From the NCBI RefSeq assembly GCF_030445035.2, contig NC_080676.1, positions 9,710,940 through 9,774,939 of the forward strand: 64,000 nt of DNA, read 5' to 3'. Numbering within the stretch: position 1 is the stretch's first letter; every line of letters begins with the position of its first letter. This document shows positions 23,362-33,885 of this stretch, one piece after another. This DNA comes from Dasypus novemcinctus. Taxonomy: Eukaryota; Chordata; Mammalia; Cingulata; Dasypodidae. The notes under the pieces were generated by a model. That model saw nothing but the letters and a program-made list of their open reading frames with translations, made no database searches and was not told where the DNA came from. A program made the translations under genes and the position numbers.

Positions 23362-23665
23362 AAGAAGATGTGACTGAAACAATTGAGGGCCTGCCTCCCA
23401 CATGGGAGGTCCCACATTTGGTTCCTGGTGCCTCCTAAAGAAAACAAACAAATGATGAATGAAAATAATGACCCGAAAACAATGAGCAGACAATGAGCAA
23501 AGACAATGAGGAGACAACAAGCAAAAAACAATGAGCAGACAAAGTGCAAAGCAATGAGCAAACAAAGGAGCCAACTCAGGGGAGCCGATGTGACTCAGTG
23601 GTTGAGAGTCAGCCTCCTGCATACAAGGTCCCAATACCTCAAAAAAAGAAAAAAAGAGAGAGGCA
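23362..23665 (+). mobile_element. Dimeric tRNA-derived SINE with expanded spacer
   Basis: Two tRNA-like heads are seen: GAAGATGTGACTGAAACAA with a degraded B-box near 23415, and GGGGAGCCGATGTGACTCAG at 23580. Between them lies an irregular tandem array of AATGAGCAGACA and AATGAGCAAAGACA units at about 23475-23565. It ends in an A-rich tail before the solo LTR. Confidence 0.75.
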
Positions 23666-23709
23666 GTCATTCCAAATGCCAATTTGAATTTGTTGTCCAA
23701 GTTCAGCAT

Positions 23710-24295
23710 TGTCGGCGGGGAGTTGCGCCGCCCGCACGGATGTTGGTTTCGCTTTCTCCACTGCCGCTGCCGCCTCGGTGGCTGCTGGGAGCTTTCCTCG
23801 CACCGCCTTTGCGAGCCGCGGGCTGTGGACACACCTCCCCAGCCGTGCGCCGGGGGACTGCTGGCCTGGGCTGCTAGTCAGCGAAGGGGGACCGCGCTTC
23901 AAACCCACAGAAGCCACTGGCCAGGAGAAGTAGGCAGCTTTATTGGCGGAAGCGGGGAAGCCAGCGCGCGCAGGCTCATGCGCCATCTGCGAGCAAGTCC
24001 GGGGAAGGGGTAGTGGACGGGAGTTATATACGGTGAACGCGGAAACATTATCTGATGAGTTAGGACAGCAATATGTCTATATATGGTAACTATAGATTTA
24101 GTAGACAAAATGGCGGAAGGAGATGAAATGGCGGCGTGGCGCATGCGCACTGTCCTCGCCCCGTGACTCAGCGCTTTGAAGACCATCCCTGAGTTTACCC
24201 AAGGGCATGTGGGGGCTAGAGTTTACTCATAGTCCCGTGTCTTGTAGCGCAAGTCTCATGGCTTGGACGGCTGCACTGCCGGGCCTTCCCTCACA
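23710..24295 (-). mobile_element. Solo LTR fossil, ERV1-like by target size
   Basis: The 586-bp insert runs TGTCGGCGGG...CCCTCACA and is bounded by GCAT at 23706-23709 and 24296-24299. A 4-bp duplication fits class I (gammaretrovirus-like) integration. On the minus strand the parts are in LTR order: a U3 with YY1-type AAATGGCGGC (24126-24135) and NRF1-type GCGCATGCGCA (24139-24149), a TATATAA at 24024-24030, an AATAAA at 23939-23944, and a GC-rich U5. CpG density is still high, which suggests a fairly recent or unmethylated element. It looks whole as an LTR; no internal region is present. Confidence 0.8.
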
Positions 24296-24299
24296 GCAT

Positions 24300-24639
24300 A
24301 GCAAGAAAAATTGTGTTACAAAGAGAAAATTATCAATAATCATCACTTATGGATACAAAAGTGGATATCATCAGTTTCGTCTTTTATTTTTCTCAGATTC
24401 TTTAAGTTGAAAATATTAAGTATAAAATGCAATCTTCATTTAAAAATTGATTGTTTTCCAGTTAAACTTATTGTATTTTCTCAAGGCTTTTGAAAAAATC
24501 CCCATGAGAGAGGAAAGAGAAGATACTAGTTGAACCTCTGGGTTGCTCAAAATTTCAATATAAACAAAGACAAAGTCTTATTTTTGTTAGGTTATGTTTC
24601 TAGAAATGCACTGCTCACTGATTATTTAATTTAGTGACT
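24300..24639. other. Unassigned AT-rich sequence
   Basis: Nothing recognised. Confidence 0.4.
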
Positions 24640-25000
24640 CACTGACTGAGTAAGTGAAATCTACTAGGAATCCAGTTACCTGATTAGTATATACTGAGCC
24701 TCTACTTTGTGCAAGGCACAAAGTAGTCTGGAGATACAGACAAGGTCCTTGCAGGGGAGAGAGGAAGACAGCTATTAAGCAGTTTAATAAATGACTGTAT
24801 AATATGTCAGGTGATACAGAAAGTAAATCAAGAAAAGGAGCCAGGGAATGGTAGGGAGGGGTTCCTATTTCATGCAGGGACCTCCATGGAGCCACACGGT
24901 TATCTGGGGACAGCGTATTCCAAGCACCAAGCCTCCTTCTGGGGATGTACAAATTAATGTCTCTGTCCGTAAGGCATGTACAAAGTATGATCTTTTGAAC
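24640..25000 (-). mobile_element. L2-like relic
   Basis: Phrases ACTGAGCCTCTACTTTGTGC, CTGGAGATACAGACAAGG and a CAGGGACCTCCATGGAG block parallel those at 8365-8600, suggesting the same mammal-wide family in antisense. Edges are approximate. Confidence 0.45.
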
Positions 25001-27389
25001 TCTCAGAATAAAAATTTTGTAGACAGAGTTGTAGACAGAGTTGTATGTTCAGAGTGAAGATACAGAGATGGAAGAAGGTCAATGAGAGAGTCCAAGGTTG
25101 AAGAAAGATGTAGAGGGATGAGAGGAAGAAACATTCTCTCAAGGGAGGGCTGGCTAGACTTAGCTGAGGGAAAGGGTAAGACCATGGGGGGATACAGTAT
25201 ACATTTCTGAGAGAAAGTGGGGAAGAACTTAAAGCCAAAATGAATTTGGGGCATGACACAGAAGTGAAGGGGATGTGAAAAACGGGGTGGGCCAGAAAGT
25301 GAACGAGAAGGATGATCTTTACCACAAACCAGGTCTCTAAGCAGAGAAGAGGCTGAGCTGGTTCACTCCATGCTACAGCCATAAAAGCTAAATCCCTGAT
25401 CGTAGATACTCGTAAGCCAGTGAGCTCAGATACCGCACACATGTAGACAGATAAGTCTGAGGAAACATGACAGTAAAATTGAAAGTAACACAAGAGCTAC
25501 CTTCAGTCTTCATACCAGTTTGTGCTTTAAAAAAAAAAAATCCTTATCTCCCATCCGCCACTGGAAAGCTTTGAAAAACAGCATAGTGAGTACCATGGAG
25601 AAGGGAGTTCACAGCGTAACAAAACTTCTGTCAAATTGACAACAGTCCCTTTCCCCCAAATCCTTCTGCCCATCAGGGCTACTCAGACTTTCTCTCTTAC
25701 CACCAATTTCCCTGTCTCCCTAAATTTCACTGTTTCTCTCCATCCTTCCTCCCTCTCTTCTTCCCTCTCTTTCTTTCTCTTCAAATCAAGTTCTCATCCT
25801 CAACCTACCCCTAATCCGTCCTTCTTTTGGGAGCTCCAAGCTCCTCTCTGAGGCTGATCTCTCTGTTCCAGACTGTTCAGTTGTGTACCCTCTGCCTCAA
25901 CTCAGTCAAACCAGATAACTTCTTCTAACCCATGCTCCTCAGAAGCAGGAAAAAGTAAGGAATTCTAGAAACTTCTCATTGAGTGAATTCACTCCTGTCA
26001 CTAAACAAAAAGCAAAAGTTGGCATAGGAATTCATGGAGAAAAATTGAGAAACCCTCACCGACCTATACAACAGATATTTCTTTTTCCAAGGGGAGAGGA
26101 GAGGGAAGAAGGAACAAAAGAGAATGGCTTTGCACTGCCATGATTTGTGAATTTGTCTCTTCCACTGAATTTTAGGGACCATGCCTCCCATTATTGAAGC
26201 TCACATCTTCTGTAGGTCCTTAGCAGATATAAATTCATGAATGAAGGGGTAAATATGAGTGAATGAATGAATAATGAATGAATATGGCAGAATGAGGCAG
26301 TGAGTGCAGTGAGGTTGCTCCCAGGTGTCACATGTCGGTCTTGGTATCTCTCATCTGGCTGGTTTCTTGGAAGGTATCTGGGACACCAGCAATTGTCTCC
26401 AAGGACACTTGAGCAGTTCCTCTTGCAAATGTCGTCTTGCAGAACAACATAGTCATCTGCCAGCTTCAGCAGCTTCTCACAACCACCTTACCAACTCACC
26501 ACTTGGGCATCTGGTATTACACTAGCTCCCAAATTTCTCCAACCCAAACCCTCCTGATTGGACTTGTGGATTTCATAAATTGATAATCCTTTCACTCTCT
26601 CTCACTAATTGTATGGATTAGGCCGTATTAAGTTACAAACCTCTTTGGAAGTTTTATGCACACACACACAATGCTTGCATCTCGAAGTCAGCATTTTAAA
26701 AAACATTTTTGCATTTACTGTATGCTGAATTTATTCCTGAGCCCTAAGATTTTGTTTATTCTGGGATATCTTTTTCTTCTGTGCAACCTCTTCTGGTTTC
26801 AGTAAAGATCATTTTGATGTGGCAGGGAGAGCTCAAGCGTGATTTAATCCAACCAAGAGCTCTATTAAGTATGGTGGCACATTTTGGGGACTTTGTTCAC
26901 TGGGATGTGCTCGATAACCAGAGAATCTGCATTTAAACCTTTAAGCTCAGCATTCCTTTCTGCATTTTTAAGCATGTGCAACAAAATTCAGCACTCTTTT
27001 TGGACCACCGACCGTGTCCAGCCCCACTGTTTGGCCTGGGCACACCTACCAATGCCACCATTGTAACGACAGAATGGTACTATTGCTTCTATAAAAAGAC
27101 ATTTTCCAGATACTTGGTGGCTCTTCAAATATGCATACCCCTGATGGCCTGTGCAGTTTCTAGGGTGTTCTTAAAATGAAAACAAAGATTTGAATCTCTT
27201 GATTTTGTGAGGTTTTCCCAGTCAGGTGAATAGCAAATGATTTTCAGAGATGACCTTGGGCTGCTTACAGCATTTAAAAAATACCTCAAGCTTTATTCTA
27301 AAAAAATCATTACTAACCCCCAGGGAACTAGCTACTAATCCTCCTTAAACTCTGCTCTCATCACATAATTCCTGTATTGGAAACCCAAC
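25001..27389. other. Unassigned sequence with simple repeats
   Basis: No gene recognised. It contains a doubled GTAGACAGAGTT unit at about 25018-25045, a polypyrimidine tract of TCTC and TTCC units at about 25690-25800, and degenerate (TGAA)n at about 26238-26285. A minus-strand frame of 179 codons at 24954-25493 has no domain and begins within repeat sequence. Confidence 0.4.
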
Positions 27390-27860
27390 TGCGTCAAGTC
27401 TGAATTTCTCTGCCGGGCATTGAAAGCCCTCCATAAGCTGGTCCCACTCTCCAACTCCATGTATTCCACATTATGCCCAGCAGACACACACTTCCTTGCA
27501 ACTAGATGGTGACCATTCTCTCCTCTGCCCAATGTCCGTGTAGCTTCCCCTTCCTCGGGGCCTTCTCCTCTTTCCTCTTTACCTCTCTTTTCCAGTCAGA
27601 TGAAATCAGGAAATCGGGTGGACAAGGTTTTCCTCCTGGAAACTCTTCTCCAGAGAGATGTCTCTAACTTGTCCAGTCCTGTGGGTCTCTGAGTTCCCCA
27701 TGCCCTGCCTTGCTCATGGCCAGCACAGCCCAACTGTGTACTTCAAGATCCATTGGCTTATCTCTCCAGCAAGCTGCCTTTCTCCACAAGGGCTCCTATC
27801 TTTTACTTCTCTGTGTCTCCCAGAGCCTAACACATTGCTTTTCCACACAGTGGCCACACC
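27390..27860 (+). mobile_element. L2-like relic
   Basis: The run GGCATTGAAAGCCCTCCATA, AAGCTGGTCCCACTCTCC, TATTCCACATTATGCCCAGC, CCCCTTCCTCGGGGCC and CTCTGTGTCTCCCAGAGCC resembles the protein-coding 3' part of LINE-2 in sense orientation. It has decayed beyond a readable frame. Confidence 0.5.
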
Positions 27861-28029
27861 TTTAAAACTTTGATTGCGTCAGAGGAATTAATACCATTTG
27901 TCTAGGGTCTTGCAGTTCACCCAGTTGTTCCTCAGGTGATTCCCACCACTATGGTTTATGAATATTTTCCAATTATGAATATTTTCAATCTTTTCCACAT
28001 TTGCAAATCTGACAAATTACCCTCATTAT

Positions 28030-28400
28030 TGTATTGTTTTCCATTTCTATGGAGTTAATAATATTGAACATCTTCCATATGTTGTTTATTATTTGCACTT
28101 TTTTCCTTTGAATTGGTTGTTCACATTCTTTGCCTTTTTTTCCTAATTTTTTGTTTATCCATTTAGTACTGATACTAGTCCTTTAACTATTATGCCACAT
28201 GAAAATATTTTCTCAAAGTCGGTCATGTGTCCTATAGCTTTGTTTAAGGTGTCTTTTTTCCGTACAAATCTATCAATGATTTTTTTTATGGCATCTGAGA
28301 TTCTGTGGCTTATTTAGAAAGGTCTCCTCCAACATAAGATTATAAAAATATTCTCTTTTATTTTCTTCTGGTACTTCTATAGTTTTGTTTTGTTTTGTTT
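28030..28400 (-). mobile_element. L1 ORF2 fragment
   Basis: Reversed ORF2 phrases occur in order: GGTTGTTCACATTCTTTGCC, TTTTGTTTATCCATTTAGTA, CTAGTCCTTTAACTATTATG and TAAGGTGTCTTTTTTCCG. The segment ends at a (GTTTT)n run at about 28384-28402. Old and non-coding. Confidence 0.65.
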
Positions 28401-28429
28401 TGTAGACTTCCATAAGATTTTAATGATCT

Positions 28430-28810
28430 CCAAAGTTTTCTTTTTCACATTTGTTTTAATTTGAAAATCTGTGAGTTAAAACAATCATGCATACCACACA
28501 TTGTTTCATTCGTCAACCCACCAACAATTTACATTGTTGTGACACATTTGTTATAAATTATGAAAGAACATTGCCATGGTATTACTGCTATCTATAGTCC
28601 ATAGCTTGTATTTGGTGTGTTTTCTCCACAAACCATCCTATTATTAACACCATGCATCAGTATTGTGTATTTGTTATAGTTCACGAGAGAGCGTTCTCAT
28701 ATTTGTATTCTTAACCACATTCCATCATTCACCTCGGGGTTCAACTGTCTCTTTTATAGTCTTTTTAATTGTTTGTATCAGCAATCTAGCTTTTATTTAT
28801 TTGGCATATA
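28430..28810 (-). mobile_element. L1 3' UTR block
   Basis: Shows GTTGTGACACATTTGTTATA, a TTATGAAAGAACATTGCC phrase and CTATAGTCCATAGCTTG, the same unit that is tandemly repeated at 29340-30010. It may be a separate older insertion or a detached part of the neighbouring L1. Confidence 0.55.
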
Positions 28811-29261
28811 ACATGAGATAAAACTTTTCATTAAAACCACCTAATTGCATTTTCCATTAATCTGACAGAGAGAGGGAACCTAACTTATTTCATATGTCTG
28901 AAAGATGGTGGTAGAACTCTACAAAACAGAAAAAGTTGTTTAAATCGAGTCTGTGGCCCATGAGGAGCATTCGCTCTAGTTGGAAGACAATTATGGCAAC
29001 TATATAATCTACATTTTCTAAAATAGGCGTGATTTGCAATATTATTCCTTATTGACATATAGTTATCACACAATTTTTGGTTCAGAACTTGTAGTCACTG
29101 TGGAACTAATACACTAATAAGGTCTACATATAAGTCTATGAAAGAGAAAGGGTAAGCACCACATGAAGTATATTGAATTCTATGAATTCAGAGAAGAAAG
29201 GGGGAATTTCTGCTTGGGAAAATTAGGGGAAGCATTTTAACTAGAACTTGAAAGCAATTTA
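28811..29261. other. Unassigned AT-rich sequence
   Basis: Nothing recognised between two L1 3' UTR blocks. Confidence 0.4.
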
Positions 29262-29339
29262 ATTTGTTTTTGTTTTTTTAATTAATTTATTGAAATATAT
29301 CACTCATACATAAACATACATAAACAATGAGTGTATAAT

Positions 29340-30010
29340 AATAGTTGTAAACTTACAAAACAAACATATATATCATCATACAGAACTCTCATAACTCACC
29401 CTACCACCAATAACTTACATTGTTCTTAAACCTTTTTAACTAATGATTAAAGAGCATTGTCAAAATATTGCTACTAACCAAAGTATTTTCCCCCCAACCA
29501 ACCCTATTGTTATTATCTTTATATCATTTATATATGAATATAAACAATTAAATGTATAGTAAAAGTTGTGAACTTACAAAGCAAACATGCATAACATCAT
29601 ATAGGGATCCCATACATCAACCCTCCACCAAAACCTTGCATTGTCGTGAGATGTTTATTACAAATTATGAAAGAATATTGTCAAAATCTTACTACTAATC
29701 ATAGTTCTTATCTTACATCTGATGTGTTTTTCCCCCATCCCACCCTATTATTATTTTTTAAATATATTTTTTTATGACAGAGGTTATAAACTTATAAAAC
29801 AATCACGCACATGTGCAGAATTCCCAAACAATACCCCTCTGTCAACACACCACATACTGTGGTGGAACATTTGCTACAGATAAAATAATATCATCTGATT
29901 ATTACCATGTCCATAGTGTACATTTGGCTCACATTTTCTATACTGTCTCATTATCAATACAGTAAATCTTTCACAAAGATGCAAGCATACTATATTATTG
30001 CTGCTAACCA
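29340..30010 (-). repeat. ~220-bp tandem units inside the L1 3' UTR
   Basis: Three diverged copies begin CTTACAAAACAAACATATAT (about 29351), CTTACAAAGCAAACATGCAT (about 29573) and CTTATAAAACAATCACGC (about 29789). They are about 216-222 bases apart, and each is followed by an ACATTG or CATACTGTG block and a TACTACTAA or TTACCATG block. Confidence 0.65.
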
Positions 30011-30389
30011 CAGTCCATAGGTCACTCCAGTTATATTTTCCCATGCTTCTCTACATTCCCACCACCCTGCAGTAGTGATGTACATTTGCTCTAGCTCACA
30101 AAAGATACTCTTGCATCTGTACCATCAACCACAATTCTCATCCACCTCTTGGTTTACTGTGCTTTTCAGTTCCTAGATTATTCTTTAGCATTCTGTCAAT
30201 TGGCATTTACATACCTAGACTACCATTTTTAGCCACATCCCCATTTATAAATCAGCTGTTACTCAATATAATGTGTTACCATCCACTCTATACATTTCCA
30301 CATGTTTACAATAAAGCTAATTAAAACTTCTACATGTATCAATAGTCCCTCTCAGTCCTCCTCTTATTTCCTTTAAGAATCCACCACTT

Positions 30390-31075
30390 ACCACCAGGTC
30401 TTGAAGATATTTTTCTACAATTTCTTCTAGAAGTTTTATGGTTCTTGCTTTTATTTTTAGGTTTTTGATCCATTTTGAGTTAATTTTTGGATAAGGTGTG
30501 AGATAAGGGTCCTCCTTCCTTCTTTTGGGTATGGATATCCAGTTCTTTCAGCACCATTTGTTGAATGGACTCTTCTGCCCAAGCTGTGTGGGTTTGACAG
30601 GCTAGTCAAAAATCACTTGACCATACACGCGAGGGTCTGTTTCTGAACCATAAATTTGGTTCCATTGGTCTATGTGTCTGTCTTTATGCCAGTACCATGC
30701 TGTTTTTATCACTATAGCTCGGTAATATGATGTAAAGTCTGGAGATGAGGTTTGCTTTTCCTTTTTATGTTTCTGGCTATTCAGGACCCCTTACCCTTCC
30801 ATATAAATTGGATGATCATGTTTTCTTTTTTTTTTTTTTTAATGCTGGTGGAATTTTTATCAGGATTGCATTGAATGTGTATATCAATTTGAGTAGAATT
30901 GATATCTTAATGATATTTGGTTTTCCAATCCATGAGCATGGAATATTATTCCAGTTATTTAGGCCTTTTTAAATTTCATTTAACATTGAGTTGCAGTTTT
31001 CTGAATACAAGTGCTTTACATCGTTGGTAAAGTTTATTCCTATTTGAATTTTATCTGTCATATTTTATTTTCACC
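30390..31075 (-). CDS. L1 ORF2p C-terminal remnant
   Basis: On the + strand the reversed L1 landmarks are TTTTGATCCATTTTGAGTTA, GATATCCAGTTCTTTCAGCA, CCATTTGTTGAATGGAC, CATTGGTCTATGTGTCTGTC and TCCATGAGCATGGAATATT. This is the last part of the L1 replicase, past the reverse transcriptase domain, in the cysteine-rich C-terminal half. Stops and indels interrupt it, including a T-run at about 30827-30840, so it makes no protein. The N-terminal endonuclease and RT are missing from this element. Confidence 0.75.
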
Positions 31076-31099
31076 ACTCTTTTGACACTTTTAGTTACT

Positions 31100-32100
31100 T
31101 TTATTGATATAATCTTCATTTCTAGACTCTCTTTCAGACCTCTCTCCCCTGTCTTTTCTTTTCAGGCTCTAGAACACCCTTTAGCATTTCCTGAAAATCT
31201 GGTCTCTTGCTTAGAAATTCTCTCAGTTTCTGTTTATCTGTGAATATTTTAATCTCGCCCTCATTTTTGAAAGAGTCTTGTTGGATATAAGATTCTTGGC
31301 TGGAAGTTTTTCTCTAGTAAATATATCAGACCACTGTCTTCAGTGGTTTCTGGTAAGAAATCAGCACTTAATCTTATTGGGTATCCCTTATATGTTATGC
31401 ATTACTTTTCCCTTGCTGTTCTCAGAATTCTCTCTTTGTCTTTGGCATTTGACGTTCTGATGAGTATGTGTCTCAGAGGTGGTCTATTCAGATTTTTTCA
31501 GATGGGAATACATTGTGCTTCTTGGACAGGGATATCTATGTCCTTCAATAGGGTTGGGAAATTTTCTAACATTATTTCTTCAAATATTCCTTCTGCCCAT
31601 TTTCCCTTCTCTTCTCCTTCTGGGACACCCATGACACATATGTTTGCCCATCTTTTGCTGTCATTTACTTCTGTGAGACCTTGTTCAATTTTTTCCATTC
31701 TTTTCTTCATCTGTTCTTTTATATGTTCACTTTCAGAGGCCATTTCTTCAAGCTCACCAATCCTCTTTTCTGCCTCCTCAAATCTGCTATTATATGATTC
31801 CAATGTTTTTAAATTTTATTTATTGTACCTTTCATTCCCATAAGATCTGCTATTTTTCTATGTATGCTTTCAAATTCTTCTTTGTGCTCATCCATTGTCT
31901 TCTTAATATCCTTAATCTCTTCAGACATCTCATCGAATTTATTAAGGAGATTTGAACATTTATGATTAGTTGTCTCAACTCCTTTATATCTTCTGGAGGC
32001 TTATCTTGTTCCTTTAACTGGTTCATAGCTTCCTCTTTCTTGGTGTAGATTGTAATTTTTTGTGGTGTTTTTGTATCTGGATTACTAGAGTATTTATTCT
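31100..32100 (-). CDS. L1 ORF1p remnant (RNA-binding chaperone of L1)
   Basis: A clear 101-codon open piece at 31498-31803 starts MESYNSRFEEAEKRIGELEE, passes IKEQMKKRMEKIEQ and the hallmark GVPEGEEKGK, and ends NFPTLLKDIDIPVQEAQCI. This matches the end of the L1 ORF1p coiled coil and the start of its RRM. Downstream (31140-31497) the RHILIRTSNAKDKERI, YKGYPIRLSADF and NFQPRILYPTRL blocks of the RRM and C-terminal domain are readable in shifted frames with stops. The C-terminus has DFQEMLKGVLEPEKKR at about 31145-31195. The 31830-32100 part is coiled-coil-like and low complexity. ORF1p would bind L1 RNA as a trimer; this copy is inactive. Confidence 0.85.
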
Positions 32101-32129
32101 GGGTGCAGTTTTCCTCTTTAGTTTAGGGC

Positions 32130-33430
32130 TTCCTGCCCTTTCTCCCTTGCAGGTTGTGCAGTAGGAGCCAAGGCTGTAATTGATGCTATAAGCTGCGGAG
32201 GCTCAACCTGCCCTCATTGCACCAGGGACCGACTTGCCAGGGGTAAGGACAGAGTCACAGCTGTGTGGAATAACCCAAGTCATGCAGGCCTAGACCGTAG
32301 CTCACCAGAGAGACTGACAAAGCTTCATGCCCCTTCGTCCCCTACCTGGGGCGGGGATGGAGCTGCAGCTGTGGTTAGCAATCTATGCAGTGCGGGTCCA
32401 AGATGACTGCATTTGCCCCCATAAACTTTCAGTCTATACCAGCAAAATTTATCTGCAGTTACCTGGATAGGCTGGTGCAGGGCCCACCAGCCTCTTCACT
32501 GCCAGAGTCGAGGCTGAAGCTTAGTCTAGGGCTGCAGGCCAATCTGGGTGAAAGTAACTGTGATTTTTGGTCTTGGCTTCCCCTCAGGCTAGGGGCAGGG
32601 TCAAAATGGTGGCCACCGGCCTCTTTCCAGCCTGGGCAGATTCACACCCCAGCTGTTCCTAGGCTTATATCTTAGCCAGCCGAGTCCACCAATCAGTAGA
32701 TGAAATCAGCAGCCAACCTTCTCCTCCTTCCCTGTTTTTGGGAAATGGAGCTTCCAATTCCACCACAGAACAGCTCCTGGGGCAGTTCGTGCCACCAGAA
32801 TAGGACAATCACCAGCCTCCGTGGCTTGGCCAGTAATTTCCCGGAGAGGCTGGCACAGGTCCCCCAGCTTCCTCCCTGCCAGAGGTGGCACTGGGGCCTG
32901 GGCTAGAGCTGCAATCTGACCTGGATGGAAAGAAACTGGTCCCCACCAGCACTGGGATCCTCGGTCCGCCCCGCTTTCCCTTGTGCCAGATGCAGAGTTA
33001 AGATGGTGGCTCCCAGCCTCTTTCTGGCTTGGACAAGCTCAAGTTTAGCTGTTCTTAGGGTTATACTTTAGCCCGCTGAATTTACTCATCAGTAGCTGAA
33101 GTTGGTGACCAACTCTCTCTTCCTCCCCCATTTTGGGGAAGTGGAGCTTTCAATTCCAGCCATGGAACAGCTCCCAAGGCAGCTTGTGCCTCTAGTGGAA
33201 AATGGGCACCAGCCTCTGGGGTGTGGAACCTCTACTTATGGGTCTTCTCTGCAGATGGACAGTATCCTCCTTCCACTCCCCCATGGACATTGCAGGGTGC
33301 TCTTCTGGCCCCCTGGAGCCCCCAAACAGGTGCTTCAGCTAGCTCCAGAGGGCTCTGGGTGTTTACTAACTGCCCTGAAGCAGGAGCACCTTACTCTGCC
33401 ATCATCTTGCTGGTTTCTCCTTTAATTTTT
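32130..33430 (-). promoter_or_regulatory. L1 5' UTR with ~400-bp tandem monomers
   Basis: GC-rich DNA upstream of ORF1 contains repeated units. AAAATGGTGGCCACCGGCCT at about 32603 pairs with AAGATGGTGGCTCCCAGCCT at about 32999. The following AGCTGTTCCTAGGCTTATA pairs with AGCTGTTCTTAGGGTTATA, and the following TTCTCCTCCTTCCCTG with CTCTTCCTCCCCCATT. The period is about 397 bases. A shorter related piece with CCAAGATGACTGCATTTG lies near 32397. Tandem promoter monomers are known in mouse L1; here the unit is unrelated in sequence as far as I can tell. L1 5' UTRs act as internal pol II promoters. Confidence 0.7.
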
Positions 33431-33479
33431 TTTTTAATTCAAATTTTAAGATTCTTTTTGTGGAACAAAACAGGCTAAA

Positions 33480-33690
33480 GTTCCTTTTTTTGAGATACCA
33501 GGATTTGGAATATGGGAATCTGGGGCTCAACCACTGAGCAACATCGGTTCCCCTGACTTGGGTTGGTTTTTATGTTTGTTTGCTTTTTTTAGCTTCTGTT
33601 TTCTTTAGGAGGTACCAGGAATGAAACCCAGGACCTCCCATGTGGGAAGCAGGTGCCCAACCACTTGAGCTGCATCTACTCCCTAGTTCT
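33480..33690 (-). mobile_element. Dimeric tRNA-derived SINE, diverged
   Basis: Reversed heads are seen as CAACCACTGAGCAACATCGG and CAACCACTTGAGCTGCATCT, with a reversed B-box-like ACCCAGGACCTCCCATGTGG. The short monomer spacing and divergence suggest an older SINE. Confidence 0.7.
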
Positions 33691-33885
33691 TTTTTTGTTA
33701 GAGAAGTTGTAGATTTATAGAAAAGTCATGCAGAAAATACAAAGTTCTCATATATCCCCCTATTATTAACACCTTGTATTGTGTGGTTTATCTGTTATAA
33801 TTGATGAAAAAATATTATCATTGTACTATTAACATGTACCATGTACCATGGTATACATTAAGGTTCTTTTCTGTGTTGTACAGTC
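33691..33885 (-). mobile_element. L1 3' UTR fragment
   Basis: Shows CTTGTATTGTGTGGTTTATC, ATAATTGATGAAAAAATAT and CATGTACCATGGTATAC, the same reversed 3' UTR unit as at 5511 and 29340. Confidence 0.55.

Larger units (their letters stand above)
29262..33430 (-). mobile_element. Compact L1 with ORF1 and ORF2 C-terminus only (HAL1-like)
   Basis: Read on the minus strand the element starts GGAGAAACCAGCAAGATGAT at 33430, the usual L1 5' end style. It continues with a GC-rich 5' UTR (about 32130-33430), a coiled-coil and RNA-binding ORF1 (about 31100-32100), then jumps directly to the last ~230 codons of ORF2 (30390-31075) and a long 3' UTR (29262-30390). About 3 kb of ORF2, including endonuclease and reverse transcriptase, is absent. 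This layout fits either a half-L1 (HAL1) type nonautonomous line or a single internal deletion. A T-rich left end (the tail) and a TTTAATTT-like motif on both sides suggest, weakly, an intact insertion. Confidence 0.8.

Noticed and set aside
23475-23565. Short repeated units resembling a CRISPR array
   Set aside because: Units are adjacent and irregular with no unique spacers, and the host is a mammal.
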